Shown: piece after piece, positions 34,141 through 42,964 of the stretch
How positions within the stretch are numbered: the stretch's first letter is position 1
Layout of the letters: each line of letters begins with the position of its first letter
NCBI RefSeq assembly: GCF_029873215.1
Contig: NZ_CP123620.1
Location: 620,001-684,000, forward strand
DNA length: 64,000 bases
Source of the DNA: Nocardioides sp. BP30
Lineage (GTDB): Bacteria > Actinomycetota > Actinomycetes > Propionibacteriales > Nocardioidaceae
Reading direction: 5' to 3'
Made by a program: the position numbers and the translations under genes
Notes under the pieces: generated by a model
Databases searched by the model: none
The model's input: only the letters and a program-made list of their open reading frames with translations
Told to the model about the DNA's origin: nothing

Positions 34141-35663
34141 GCGGTCCCCGGGGCCGGGAGCTGGTCGGGGGAGGTGAGCGGCGTGAACGACTGGGGACAG
34201 GTGTCGCCGGCACACGAACGGTAGCGCTGGGCGAGGGCCTTCAGCCGGTGCAGGATCTCCTGGTCCCGGGCGTCGTGGGTGTGCGCCGCCAGGTTGTCGA
34301 GCTCGTAGGGGTCGGAGCTTCGGTCGAAGAGCTCGTCGCCGCCGCGGAGCCGGGCGTAGGTCCAGGCGCCCGCCCGGATGCCCCAGTAGAGCCGCTTGGA
34401 TCCGTCGGCGATCTTCCACGCCTCGATGGGGACGACGCGCAGCTGGGCGGGCCGGTCCAGCCACTGCATCATGTCGACGCCGTCGAGGGGTCGCGTCGCC
34501 ACCGCGCCGGCGACGGCGAGGATGGTGGCAGCGATGTCCGGGTTGGTGATCGGGGTGCGCGTGGTGGTCCCTCGTGGCACGCCCGGCCCGCGCATCAGCA
34601 CGGGGATGCTGATGATCGGGTCGTAGTGCCACAGCTTGCCGTTGATGTTGCTGCCGCCGACGGTGTAGCCGTTGTCGGAGGTGAAGACGATCAGGGTGTC
34701 GGCGAGCTGCCCGGTCCGCCGCAGGGTCGCGACGTCGTGGCCGATCGCCCGGTCCAGGCTGAGCACCGTCTCGAGCCGGCGCTCGTAGACCAGCCGCAGC
34801 GCCCGCTTCTGCCGGGCGTCGAAGCGCTTGTGCCGGGGCGATCCCGCCGGCAGGTCGGCGGTGTCCTCGGGGAACATGTCCGGTGTCGTGGGCAGGCGGA
34901 CGCCGCGCAGCGTGTTGCGGTCCCGAGCGGCCGGCACGGTCACCTTGAACGCGGCATCCGTGCCTGCGTAGAGCTTGACCGGGTCGTCGGGGCCGGCCGG
35001 GCCGCCGACGTGGGGTGCGACGTAGTTCAGCCACTCGAACCACGGTTTCCCGGTGCGCTTGCGGGTCGTGGCGGCGCCGCGGATCATCGCGTCCGACTGC
35101 CGGGTCATCACGTCGGTGGTGTAGCCGCTCTCGCGGCGCAGCACACCGTTGATGTTCAGCTTGGGGTCGGTGAAGCGATACGTCGAGGGGTCGACCGTCG
35201 CGCGCCACTGGTTCCAGCCGACCGGCTGCGCCATGCCGGTGCCGTCCTTGCCGTAGCCGTTGAGGTACTTGCCGGCGAACATCGTCTGGTAGCCCGCCTC
35301 CTGCAGCGCCGTGGCGATCGTGGCGTTCGGGTCGAAGGCCCGATAGCCGCCGTATGGCCCGGAGATGGAGCGGGCGCCGTGGTTGTGCGCGTACTGACCG
35401 GTCAGCAGGCTCGCTCGCGCCGGCACGCACAGCGGCGTGGGCGCGATGCCGTCGGTGAACGTGACGCCCTCGTCGGCCAGCAGCCGACGGGTGTTCGGCA
35501 TGAAGGCCAGATCCCCCACGGCGAGGTCGTCGGCTGTCACGAGCAGGATGTTGGGGCGCGTGGTGGCGGCTGCCGGCCGCGGCTTGCGGGGAAGGTGGCC
35601 GAAGAGTCCACTTACTGCCAGCGCACCGACCGCCAGCGTCGCCAACGTCGCGCGTCCTCGCAC
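34137..35663 (-). CDS. Secreted sulfatase
   Basis: 508 aa with an N-terminal signal sequence (about 1-33, Ala-rich). The sulfatase motif C-x-P-x-R is present as LCVPARASLLTG (Cys79), the site converted to formylglycine by the generating enzyme. RPNILLVTADDLAVGDL provides the first metal ligands, and VVYERR/TLIVFTSDNGYTVG a later ligand pair. It hydrolyses sulfate (or related) esters outside the membrane; the substrate is unknown. It is cotranscribed with the DUF1707 gene. Confidence 0.88.
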   Translation of the reverse strand: MRGRATLATLAVGALAVSGLFGHLPRKPRPAAATTRPNILLVTADDLAVGDLAFMPNTRRLLADEGVTFTDGIAPTPLCVPARASLLTGQYAHNHGARSISGPYGGYRAFDPNATIATALQEAGYQTMFAGKYLNGYGKDGTGMAQPVGWNQWRATVDPSTYRFTDPKLNINGVLRRESGYTTDVMTRQSDAMIRGAATTRKRTGKPWFEWLNYVAPHVGGPAGPDDPVKLYAGTDAAFKVTVPAARDRNTLRGVRLPTTPDMFPEDTADLPAGSPRHKRFDARQKRALRLVYERRLETVLSLDRAIGHDVATLRRTGQLADTLIVFTSDNGYTVGGSNINGKLWHYDPIISIPVLMRGPGVPRGTTTRTPITNPDIAATILAVAGAVATRPLDGVDMMQWLDRPAQLRVVPIEAWKIADGSKRLYWGIRAGAWTYARLRGGDELFDRSSDPYELDNLAAHTHDARDQEILHRLKALAQRYRSCAGDTCPQSFTPLTSPDQLPAPGTA

Positions 35664-35672
35664 CCTGCCCCC

Positions 35673-35708
35673 GATACTCGTATAAGCAAACCGAATTACT
35701 AGAGTATC
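35673..35708. promoter_or_regulatory. AT-rich promoter region of sulfatase gene with inverted repeat
   Basis: GATACTC (35673-35679) and GAGTATC (35702-35708) are exact complements, 22 bases apart, enclosing ATAAGCAAACCGAATTACTA. This is the most AT-rich patch in the area and begins 10 bases before the sulfatase start, so it is a likely operator and promoter. Confidence 0.5.
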
Positions 35709-35734
35709 AGTCGATTAGCGCGAGCTCGTAGCAC

Positions 35735-35839
35735 GCCGAGACGTCACCTTTGGGGGGTCGAGTGGTCACTTCTCGCGGAGCGGTGACGCCTCGACCCGCG
35801 GAAAGTGACGCCTCGACCCGCGGAAAGTGACGCCTCGGC
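35735..35839. repeat. Intergenic palindromic repeat, family R copy 2
   Basis: The left end GCCGAGACGTCACCTTT (35735-35751) and the right end AAAGTGACGCCTCGGC (to 35839) form terminal inverted repeats. Inside, a 22-base unit beginning GTGACGCCTCGACC is repeated exactly at 35783-35804 and 35805-35826. It occupies the gap between the sulfatase start and the amidase end. Confidence 0.8.
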
Positions 35840-35841
35840 GA

Positions 35842-37530
35842 TCAGGGGAGGCGGGGCGTCCGGGGAGGTTCGGTACGCCGCTGCCGGGTGGCTTCGATCG
35901 CCGCGCCGAGAGTGAGCAGCGCCGTGTCGTCGTACGCGCGACCGGCCAGGGTGAGGCCGACGGGCATGCCGATGTCGGCCATCGTGCCCATCGGCACCGT
36001 CACGGTCGGGATGCCCAGGTGGCGGACGACCAGGTTGCCGTTGGCCACCCAGACGCCGTTGCGCCAGCCGAGCTCGGCGGAGGCCGGCTCGACATCCATG
36101 TCCGCGGGCCCGACATCGGCGACCGCCGGGAAGACGACCGCCTCCAGCCCCTGATCGTCGAGCCACTGCTCGAGGTCCAGGCGGCGGGTCTCGATCAGCC
36201 CCGCCAGGCCGGAGGCCAGCTCGGGGATGTCGGTCAGCGCCGCGTAGGGGTGGGCGCGGACCTGGTCGGGGTAGGAGGCGATGTCGTCGTCGAAGCCGGT
36301 GTAGCGATCCGGCAGCGCCCCCTCCGGGTGCGGGAAGATGCTCGCGCCCTCGACCTGCGTCAGCGAGTCGAGCGCCGGGTCGCCGTTCGCGGCGAGGAAG
36401 TCGTCCCACGCCCAGGCGGACAGGTCGACGATCTCGCGCCGCAGGTACTCGGCGCTGACCAGGCCGCGGGTCCTGATCGTCGGCGCCCCCGGCCGGTCGC
36501 CCTCGTAGTTGCTGACCACCGGGAAGTCGACCTCGACCACTGTCGCGCCCGCCGCCTCGAGATCGGCCCGCATGGCCTCCCACAGCGCGATCACCGAGGG
36601 TCGCGTCTCGATCCGGCGCCCGGTCGGACCGCCGATGCCGACGCCGTCGGGAGCGTCGTCGGCATTGACGTACATCCGCGGCACGCCCAGGCGCACCCCG
36701 GTGAGGTCGCGGCCCTGCGCGAGCGCGACGTACGACGCGGGGCGCAGGGTGCTCGCCGGCGGGATCTCGACCCACGGCTGGACCCGCCAGAAGTCGCCGC
36801 GGGTCTCGGTGTCGTCGGCGACCACCACGTCGAGCACCTCGAGCAGGTCGACCATCGTGCGCGTCTGGGGGACCACGACGTCCATCGTCGGCACCAGCGG
36901 CCAGTTGCCGCGCACCGAGATCACCCCCCACGACGGGGTGTAGGCGCACAGGGCGTTGTTGGACGCCGGGCCGCGACCGCTGGACCAGGTCTCCTCGCCG
37001 AGCCCGAAGGCGGCGAAGCTGGCCGCTGTCGCCGTGCCGGAGCCGTTGGAGGACCCCGAGCCGAACGGCGCGGTGAGGAAGTCGGCGTTGTAGGGGCTCT
37101 CGGCGCGACCGTAGACACCACGCTGCATGCCGCCATTGGCCATCGGTGGCATGTTCGTCAGCCCGAGGCAGATCGCGCCGCCGGCCCGCAGCCGCTCGAT
37201 CGTGAAGGCGTCCCGCTGCGCCACCAGATGCTCGAAGGCGGGACTTCCGGCCGCCGCCGTCAGGCCCGTCACGAGGTAGGAGTCCTTGGCGGTGTAGGGG
37301 ATGCCGTCCAGCGGGCCGAGGACGGCACCGCGCGCGCGGCGCTCGTCGGAGGCACGCGCCTCCTCGATGGCCGAGGGGTTCGCGACGACGACCGCACGCA
37401 GCCGCGGACCGGAGGCGTCGTACGCCGCGATCCGTGCCTGGTAGGCCTCGACCAGCTCGACGGCGGTGACCTCGCCGGCATCGAGAGCGCGGCGCAACTG
37501 GGGGATGGTCGCTTCGACGACATCGAACAT
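35842..37530 (-). CDS. Amidase-signature family enzyme
   Basis: 562 aa. Ser-Ser-Lys hydrolase: Lys82 in GIPYTAKDSY, and the Gly/Ser-rich stretch GSGSSNGSGTATAASFAAFG leading to EETWSSGRGPASNN with the nucleophile. Normal amidases read GGSSGGS and TDTGGSIR at these places, so this is a divergent subgroup, probably with a different amide substrate. It is divergent from the agmatine deiminase-like gene with only 14 bases between the starts. Confidence 0.88.
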   Translation of the reverse strand: MFDVVEATIPQLRRALDAGEVTAVELVEAYQARIAAYDASGPRLRAVVVANPSAIEEARASDERRARGAVLGPLDGIPYTAKDSYLVTGLTAAAGSPAFEHLVAQRDAFTIERLRAGGAICLGLTNMPPMANGGMQRGVYGRAESPYNADFLTAPFGSGSSNGSGTATAASFAAFGLGEETWSSGRGPASNNALCAYTPSWGVISVRGNWPLVPTMDVVVPQTRTMVDLLEVLDVVVADDTETRGDFWRVQPWVEIPPASTLRPASYVALAQGRDLTGVRLGVPRMYVNADDAPDGVGIGGPTGRRIETRPSVIALWEAMRADLEAAGATVVEVDFPVVSNYEGDRPGAPTIRTRGLVSAEYLRREIVDLSAWAWDDFLAANGDPALDSLTQVEGASIFPHPEGALPDRYTGFDDDIASYPDQVRAHPYAALTDIPELASGLAGLIETRRLDLEQWLDDQGLEAVVFPAVADVGPADMDVEPASAELGWRNGVWVANGNLVVRHLGIPTVTVPMGTMADIGMPVGLTLAGRAYDDTALLTLGAAIEATRQRRTEPPRTPRLP

Positions 37531-37544
37531 AGGAGGATGCTGCC

Positions 37545-38543
37545 ATGAGCATCATGCCTCCCGAGTGGGCCCCTCAGGACCGGATCTGGATGGCCTTCCC
37601 GGCTCCCGGCTACTCGCTCGGCGAGACAGCGGCTGAGGCCGATGAGGCGCGGTCGACCTGGGCTGCCGTCGCCAATGCCGCCGCCGCGTTCGAGCCGGTC
37701 ACGGTGGTCGTCGATCCCGGCGAGGTGGACGCCGCCCGCAGGGTGCTGGCGCACGAGGTCGAGATCCTGGAGGCGCCGCTCAACGACGCCTGGATGCGCG
37801 ACATCGGGCCGACGTTCGTCCATCAGGCCGACGGCTCGGTGGCCGGGGTGGACTGGGTCTTCAACGGCTGGGGCCAGTGCGACTGGGCCACGTGGGACCG
37901 CGACGAGCGCATCGGTGCGTTCGTCTGCGAGGCGGCCGGCGTTCCCCGGATCGGCTCGACCATGGTCAACGAGGGTGGTGCCATCCACGTCGACGGTGCC
38001 GGGGCCGTGCTGGTCACCGAGACGGTGCAGCTGGGCCAGGGGCGCAACGAGACCTGGACCAAGGAGCAGGTCGAGGCCGAGCTCGCCCGCACGATCGGGG
38101 CGAGCGAGGTCTTCTGGCTCCCGCGCGGACTGACCCGCGACTACGAGCGCTACGGCACCCGCGGCCACGTCGACATCGTCGCGACCTTCACCGCTCCGGG
38201 CCGGGTGCTGCTGCACAGCCAGCGGGACGCGGCCCACCCCGACCACGAGGTGAGCCGGTCGCTGCACGCCCTCCTGGCCGAGCGCTTCGAGGTCGTGGAG
38301 CTGCCCGCCCCGGCGACTCTCCGCGACGCCGAGGGCTGGGTCGACTGGTCCTACGTCAACCACTTGGTCGTGAACGGCGGCGTCATCGCCTGCTCGTTCG
38401 ACGACGCGCGGGACGCCGACGCCCTCGCCGTACTGCGTGACGCCTATCCCGGCCGCGAGGTGGTCGCCGTCGATGCCCGGCCGCTGTTCGACCGCGGCGG
38501 CGGCATCCACTGCATCACCCAGCAGCAGCCTGCCCCGCGCTGA
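37545..38543 (+). CDS. Agmatine deiminase/peptidylarginine deiminase family protein
   Basis: 332 aa. Landmarks are LNDAWMRDIGPTFV, NGWGQ, NEGGAIHVDGAG, RGHVDIVATF (catalytic His) and the C-terminal GGGIHCITQQ with nucleophile Cys323. Agmatine deiminase yields N-carbamoylputrescine, and a neighbouring carbon-nitrogen hydrolase or amidase would fit as the next step, but the divergent amidase is not of the usual carbamoylputrescine-hydrolase family. The exact substrate is therefore open. Confidence 0.88.
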   Translation: MSIMPPEWAPQDRIWMAFPAPGYSLGETAAEADEARSTWAAVANAAAAFEPVTVVVDPGEVDAARRVLAHEVEILEAPLNDAWMRDIGPTFVHQADGSVAGVDWVFNGWGQCDWATWDRDERIGAFVCEAAGVPRIGSTMVNEGGAIHVDGAGAVLVTETVQLGQGRNETWTKEQVEAELARTIGASEVFWLPRGLTRDYERYGTRGHVDIVATFTAPGRVLLHSQRDAAHPDHEVSRSLHALLAERFEVVELPAPATLRDAEGWVDWSYVNHLVVNGGVIACSFDDARDADALAVLRDAYPGREVVAVDARPLFDRGGGIHCITQQQPAPR

Positions 38544-38544
38544 C

Positions 38545-38640
38545 GCCGAGACGTCACCTTTCGCGGGTCGAGTGTCCACCGGTGTGGACATTCGACCCGC
38601 GAAAGGTGACTACTCGACCCGCCGAAGGTGACGTCTCGAC
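38545..38640. repeat. Intergenic palindromic repeat, family R copy 3
   Basis: Contains the longest hairpin of the family: 27-base arms at 38553-38579 and 38584-38610 with one mismatch and loop CGGT. GCCGAGACGTCACC opens the element at 38545 and TGACGTCTCGAC closes it at 38640. It lies between convergent genes, immediately after the deiminase stop. Confidence 0.82.
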
Positions 38641-38643
38641 GTG

Positions 38644-39312
38644 TCAGGCCCCGGCCAGGTTGTTGAGCGCCGCCTCGATGTCGTGGTCGTCGTCCATCCC
38701 GCTGATGGGGTCGCCGGCGGCGTCGACGTACCCGGCGTGCCGGAAGCTCTCCTCCGACTCCGGCGTGAGCCCCCGCAGCGAGGCCCGGTAGAGGGAGAGC
38801 CACGCCTCCCGCGCGAACGGGATGCCGTCCACGACGAGGCGGTGCTGGGCCGCGCGGAAGTCGACGTCCTCCCCGCGCGACAGCGACCAGGCGACGCCGG
38901 CCTCCTCGGGGGCGAGGACGACGCCGGCGCGCGAGAGCCGACCGCGCACGGACTCGACCGCGGCGCCGTTGACGACGTCGGTCACCACGAGGCGGGTCAC
39001 GCCGCCGCGGTGCATCGCCAGGCGTACGACGTCGGCCAGCGCCGGCACCAGGACCGGCGCCCACTGACCGTGGCAGCCGAGCAGGAGCGTGCCACCGTCG
39101 ATCGACCAGGCAGGGCCGCGGTGATCGGCGAGGTCGGCGGGGATGCCGTTGCCCTCGACGTCGGGGTCGAGCATCGGCAGTCCGAGGGTCAGCCCGTCGA
39201 CCATCGCCTCGGTGACAGCCGGGACCACCCCGGCCGGTGCGTCGTGGGCGACGAGCAGCCGGCGGCAGATCAGCCGCAGCTCCCGCCTGCTGAGCCGGAC
39301 GGTGGTGGTCAT
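38644..39312 (-). CDS. Uncharacterised protein (possibly DUF3726-like) in IclR island
   Basis: 222-aa soluble protein. The N-terminus SRRELRLICRRLLVAHDAPAG, then TEAMVDGLTLGLPM, superficially resembles the first helices of Ldh2-type dehydrogenases and of DUF3726 proteins. No nucleotide-binding motif is clear. The middle part GVTRLVVTDVVNGAAVESVRGRL is alpha/beta. The ATG at 39312 overlaps the stop of the upstream unknown gene, so they are a coupled pair divergent from the IclR regulator. I am unsure of the family. Confidence 0.6.
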   Translation of the reverse strand: MTTTVRLSRRELRLICRRLLVAHDAPAGVVPAVTEAMVDGLTLGLPMLDPDVEGNGIPADLADHRGPAWSIDGGTLLLGCHGQWAPVLVPALADVVRLAMHRGGVTRLVVTDVVNGAAVESVRGRLSRAGVVLAPEEAGVAWSLSRGEDVDFRAAQHRLVVDGIPFAREAWLSLYRASLRGLTPESEESFRHAGYVDAAGDPISGMDDDHDIEAALNNLAGA

Positions 39313-41000
39313 GAGTTCCTCTCGCTGATCTCGACCGGCGGCTCCCACGCGCCGTCGGGGGTGCCCAGGTCCGCGGGCGACGGGGCCCCGAGCAGGATGA
39401 CGCCGACGGTGCCGAGCGGTCCCTGCTCGCGGGTCTTGCTGATGCCGAAGAAGGCGCAGTTGACCAGCCGGATCACGTGCGGCGCGTGCAACGTTCTGCT
39501 GCGCTGGTCGGCGATCACCGTGTGATAGCGCCGCTCGCTGTCGGCCACCACGCGCTCCAGGGTCGCCCGCATGCCGGGATGCGCGAGCAGGAACTCCCCG
39601 ATCGGGTCCGCCGCCGCCCAGCCGGTCGCGGCCTCGCGGAACGCGGCGAGCTCGGCCGGCAGATCGAGGGTGAGGTCGTAGCGAGGCGAGGGCAGCGAGG
39701 TCAGCGGCCCACGCCGGGGCTCCTCGGCCGTCTCGGACTTGTACCAGGCGAAGTACGGGTCCAGGCCGGCGTCGGCCAGCTCGAGTGCCCAGCCGTACCG
39801 GCTCGTCACCAGCTCCCGGACCTGCCCGACGGTGAGCAACGGGTCCCACGCCCGCGGCGCGTTGCCGACGAGCGGGCCGGGCCGCGGCTCGGTGCGGCAC
39901 ACCGCGTCCACGAGGGCCGCATTGACGACCTCCTCGGTCTCGGCGGTGATGCCCGCGCCGGACATCCAGGTCGTCAGGTCGCCGACGGCCCGCGGCTGCT
40001 CGGTGCGCACATGCTCGACCACGCGCCGCAGCTCCGAGGCCACCTGCCGGCCGGGCGGCACGGACATGCCCGGGTCACGGGTGCGGTCGGCGTCGCGGTC
40101 CAGGGCGCAACGCTCCAGCCGGTCGAGGAGGAACGGCTCGAGCTCCGAGCCGGGGCCGAGCGCCAGCTGCTGGGCGAGCGCCAACCGCTCCTCGCGCTCG
40201 GTGAGCCACCGGTCGAGGAAGTCGGCATGGTTGTTCACGTAGAACATCAGCCCGAGCCCCGAGGCGTTGCCGATGCCGAGGTAGCGGCGCAGCTCGGGGC
40301 TCAGGGTGCTGGCACCGGCCCCGCCGCGCGCGGCGGCGATGTGGTCGGCGAGGTCGAACCCGAACTGCCGGACGACGTACGCCATCAGCATCTGGGCGTG
40401 GTACGGCGAGCCCAGCGGGTGCTCGTCGCCGTACGCCGCGAACGTCTTGGTGCCGAACGTGCCGTTCCCGTCCATCCCGGTGTTCCGCATGAGGTAGCCG
40501 GTGGTGGCGAGGATCTCGACCGGCGGCTGCTCCCCGCGGGCGAGTGCGTCGACGACGAGCTCGAAGGCGCGCATGCTGCGCTGGGCGCGGGCCCAGATCA
40601 GGGTCTCGGGGGTGGCCCGGCCCTCGTAGAGCCGTAGCAGCTCCTCCTCCTGCTCGCGCAGCTGCTGGGCATCCAGGTCGCCCTCGACCAGGGTGGCCGT
40701 CGCATCCCAGGCGCTGCCGATGATCCGGTCGGTGCGACCGTCTCCCGCGGGTGGGTAGGAGTACAGGACGACGGTGAAGAAGAGCTCTCCGGGCGGGCTC
40801 ACCCGGTAGGAGGCGACGCCCGCGCCCTGGTCGTCGAGGGCGAACCGGGTGCGCTCGACGCGCCACGACTCGCGGTTGGCGCGGTCGAGGAACGACTGCG
40901 CGAAGCTCAGCATCGTCGGCTGCAGCGCGCCGAGCCGCTCGAGCCGCATCAGCTCGGTCTCGGGCCGCAGGGTGAGGACTGCGTCTGATCTGGGTTGCAC
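39309..41000 (-). CDS. Large uncharacterised protein in IclR island
   Basis: 563-aa soluble protein that I do not recognise. Sequence features are LEEL-type helices, an N-terminal domain with FFTVVLYSYPPAGDGRTDRI, a Gly-rich segment GMDGNGTFGTKTFAAYGDEH and LGIGNASGLGLMFYVNNH, and a C-terminal region ending HVIRLVNCAFFGISKTREQG. The GTG at 41000 is chosen for the GGAGG ribosome site 5 bases upstream. With the downstream gene it forms a coupled pair facing the iclR-dipeptidase-ABC operon, so it is likely a catabolic component of the same system. Confidence 0.65.
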   Translation of the reverse strand: MQPRSDAVLTLRPETELMRLERLGALQPTMLSFAQSFLDRANRESWRVERTRFALDDQGAGVASYRVSPPGELFFTVVLYSYPPAGDGRTDRIIGSAWDATATLVEGDLDAQQLREQEEELLRLYEGRATPETLIWARAQRSMRAFELVVDALARGEQPPVEILATTGYLMRNTGMDGNGTFGTKTFAAYGDEHPLGSPYHAQMLMAYVVRQFGFDLADHIAAARGGAGASTLSPELRRYLGIGNASGLGLMFYVNNHADFLDRWLTEREERLALAQQLALGPGSELEPFLLDRLERCALDRDADRTRDPGMSVPPGRQVASELRRVVEHVRTEQPRAVGDLTTWMSGAGITAETEEVVNAALVDAVCRTEPRPGPLVGNAPRAWDPLLTVGQVRELVTSRYGWALELADAGLDPYFAWYKSETAEEPRRGPLTSLPSPRYDLTLDLPAELAAFREAATGWAAADPIGEFLLAHPGMRATLERVVADSERRYHTVIADQRSRTLHAPHVIRLVNCAFFGISKTREQGPLGTVGVILLGAPSPADLGTPDGAWEPPVEISERNS

Positions 41001-41151
41001 GGGGCCTCCGTCCTGGTCAATGACACGGAAGCATACGCATATAGATGACGGCGTCAATGAGAAGTTTCGTTGTAGTCATCCCGTGCAGAGCCTTCAGGTG
41101 ACATCGAGCGCTCCGTCGCCGCCGACGACGTGTTACGCGCAGATTTCTTAC

Positions 41152-41191
41152 CGTCAAACGGTTGACGTTGCCCGGATCACATGCCTACGGT
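41152..41191 (+). promoter_or_regulatory. Promoter of iclR operon with overlapping inverted repeat
   Basis: The inverted repeat CGTCAA-ACGG-TTGACG (41152-41167) has its right arm doubling as a -35 box (TTGACG). TACGGT (41186-41191) lies 18 bases on as the -10. The layout suggests repression by the IclR protein at its own promoter. Confidence 0.5.
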
Positions 41192-41219
41192 CTGCGAACA
41201 ACGTCAACGAGAGGGTGAC

Positions 41220-41993
41220 ATGAGTGAGAACGAGCGGACGCGGGCGCTGACGTCGCCGACGCGAGCGCTGACCCTGCTGGAGGCCGTCGCCGACAGCCGC
41301 GTACCGGTCCGGCCCCCGGACCTGGGCCGCACGCTGGGCTGGTCCCGGGCGGCTGTGCACCAGCACCTGGTGACCCTGGTCTCGGCGGGCTGGCTCGACC
41401 AGCTGCACGACGGCCGCTACCGGCTCTCCCTCAAGGCGGGCCGGCTGGGCAGCGCCGCGCTGGAGCAGGCCGGCCTGGGCGACCGGATCCTGCCGCTCCT
41501 GGAGGCGGTGACCTTCCGGCTGCGGGAGGCCTCCTTCCTCGCGGTGCTCGAAGGTCAGCGCGCACACATCATCCGCCGCGTGCAGGCGCCGCGTCGGATC
41601 CAGGCACACGTCGCCAGCAGCGACTTCGACCTGAGCAGCAGCGCGTCGGGCCGGGTCCTGACCGCCTATGCGAGCGAGGCGGAGCTGACCCAGGTCGCGG
41701 GCGACGGGATCTCGATCGCCTCCAGCCGGGTGCTCGCCGAGGTGCGCAGGCGAGGCTTCGCCGTCACCGACGTCGACGACGACCCGGGCGATGAGACGAC
41801 CGCCGTCGCCGTCCCCCTCATGGACGACCGCGGTCGCTGCCTGGCCGCCATCGGCGTCCTCGCCCCGACCGACCGGCTCGACGTGGCGCTCGCCAGCTCG
41901 ATCCTGATCGAGGTGGCCCACCGCTTCGACCAGATGTGGCACGCGACGCCGGCGCTCGACCTCGACACCATGGACGAGGAGGCGGCGCGATGA
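41220..41993 (+). CDS. IclR-family transcriptional regulator
   Basis: 257 aa. The N-terminal winged helix is TRALTLLEAVADSRVPVRPPDLGRTLGWSRAAVHQHLVTLVSAGWL, and the C-terminal effector domain includes SASGRVLTAYAS and VAVPLMDDRGRCLAAIGVLAP. A ribosome site (GAGGG) precedes the ATG. It overlaps the dipeptidase-like gene (ATGA), so the regulator is part of the operon it probably controls. The effector is unknown, perhaps the transported solute. Confidence 0.88.
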   Translation: MSENERTRALTSPTRALTLLEAVADSRVPVRPPDLGRTLGWSRAAVHQHLVTLVSAGWLDQLHDGRYRLSLKAGRLGSAALEQAGLGDRILPLLEAVTFRLREASFLAVLEGQRAHIIRRVQAPRRIQAHVASSDFDLSSSASGRVLTAYASEAELTQVAGDGISIASSRVLAEVRRRGFAVTDVDDDPGDETTAVAVPLMDDRGRCLAAIGVLAPTDRLDVALASSILIEVAHRFDQMWHATPALDLDTMDEEAAR

Positions 41994-42964
41994 CGGGCCT
42001 GCGCTGGGTCGACGGCATGCAGAGCGGTCACTACGCCCGCGAGCAGTTCGAGGCCAACGCGGCCGGCGGCCTGCTCTGCGCCACGGTGACCGTCGGCGTG
42101 TGGGAGGACTTCCCCGAGGCGGTCGACGCGACCCTGGCCTGGCGCCGGGCGATCGAGGCGAACGCCGACGTGGCGATGCACGCCCGCACGATGGCCGACA
42201 TCCGGTCCGCCGAGGACCAGGATCGGGTGGCGCTGCTGCTCGGCTTCCAGAACAGCAACCTCGTCGCGGACCGGCTCGACAGGGTCGAGGCCTTCCACGA
42301 CCTCGGCGTACGGGTGATGCAGCTGACCTATAACAACGCCAACCATGCCGCGAGCGGCTGCTACGAGGCGGCCGACGGTGGCCTGACCCGGTTCGGGCGC
42401 GGCTTCGTCGCCGAGCTCAACCGACTGGGCATGCTGGTCGACCTCTCCCATGTCGGCAACCGCTCGGCCGCCGACACGATCGCCAGCTCGAGCCACCCGG
42501 TGGCCTTCACCCATGCCAACGCGGCGGACCTCTTCGACCACCCGCGCAACAAGCCGACCTGGCTGCTCAAGGAGCTGGCCAGCCGCGGCGGCGTGATCGG
42601 CTGTGCGCTCTACCCGAACCTGGTCGGACCCGAGTTCAGCGCGACGTTGGACACGTGGTGCGAGATGGTCGCCCGGACGGCGGAGATCGTCGGCGTGGAG
42701 CATGTCGCGATCGGCAGCGACCTCGGCGGCACCTACTCCTCGACCCAGATGGACCGACTCCGCTCCGGCTACTGGACCCGCGCCGTCGACCCCGGCGCCG
42801 CCACACCCGGTACGCCGGACCTCGCCGAGCCGGTGTGGTTGCCCGAGATGGGCCAAGCGACCCAGATCGAGGAGGGTCTCGCACGCGCCGGCTTCTCTGC
42901 CGACGACATCGTCCGGGTGTTGCGGGAGAACTGGCTCGCGCTCTACGCCGAGGTGCTGGGATGA
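41990..42964 (+). CDS. Membrane-dipeptidase (M19) homologue with incomplete metal site
   Basis: 324 aa. The M19 fold is evident: VDLSH (His154), AFTHANA (His175), HPRNK and IGSDLGG correspond to the second metal ligands, substrate Arg and Asp of renal dipeptidase. The first-site HxD motif (usually DGHNDLP) reads DGMQSG, and the bridging Glu region reads LLGFQNS, so a normal binuclear zinc centre cannot form. I recall a bacterial subfamily with DGLQCSN-type starts sharing this change. It probably acts on a modified amino acid or dipeptide imported by the adjacent ABC system. Confidence 0.82.
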   Translation: MTGLRWVDGMQSGHYAREQFEANAAGGLLCATVTVGVWEDFPEAVDATLAWRRAIEANADVAMHARTMADIRSAEDQDRVALLLGFQNSNLVADRLDRVEAFHDLGVRVMQLTYNNANHAASGCYEAADGGLTRFGRGFVAELNRLGMLVDLSHVGNRSAADTIASSSHPVAFTHANAADLFDHPRNKPTWLLKELASRGGVIGCALYPNLVGPEFSATLDTWCEMVARTAEIVGVEHVAIGSDLGGTYSSTQMDRLRSGYWTRAVDPGAATPGTPDLAEPVWLPEMGQATQIEEGLARAGFSADDIVRVLRENWLALYAEVLG

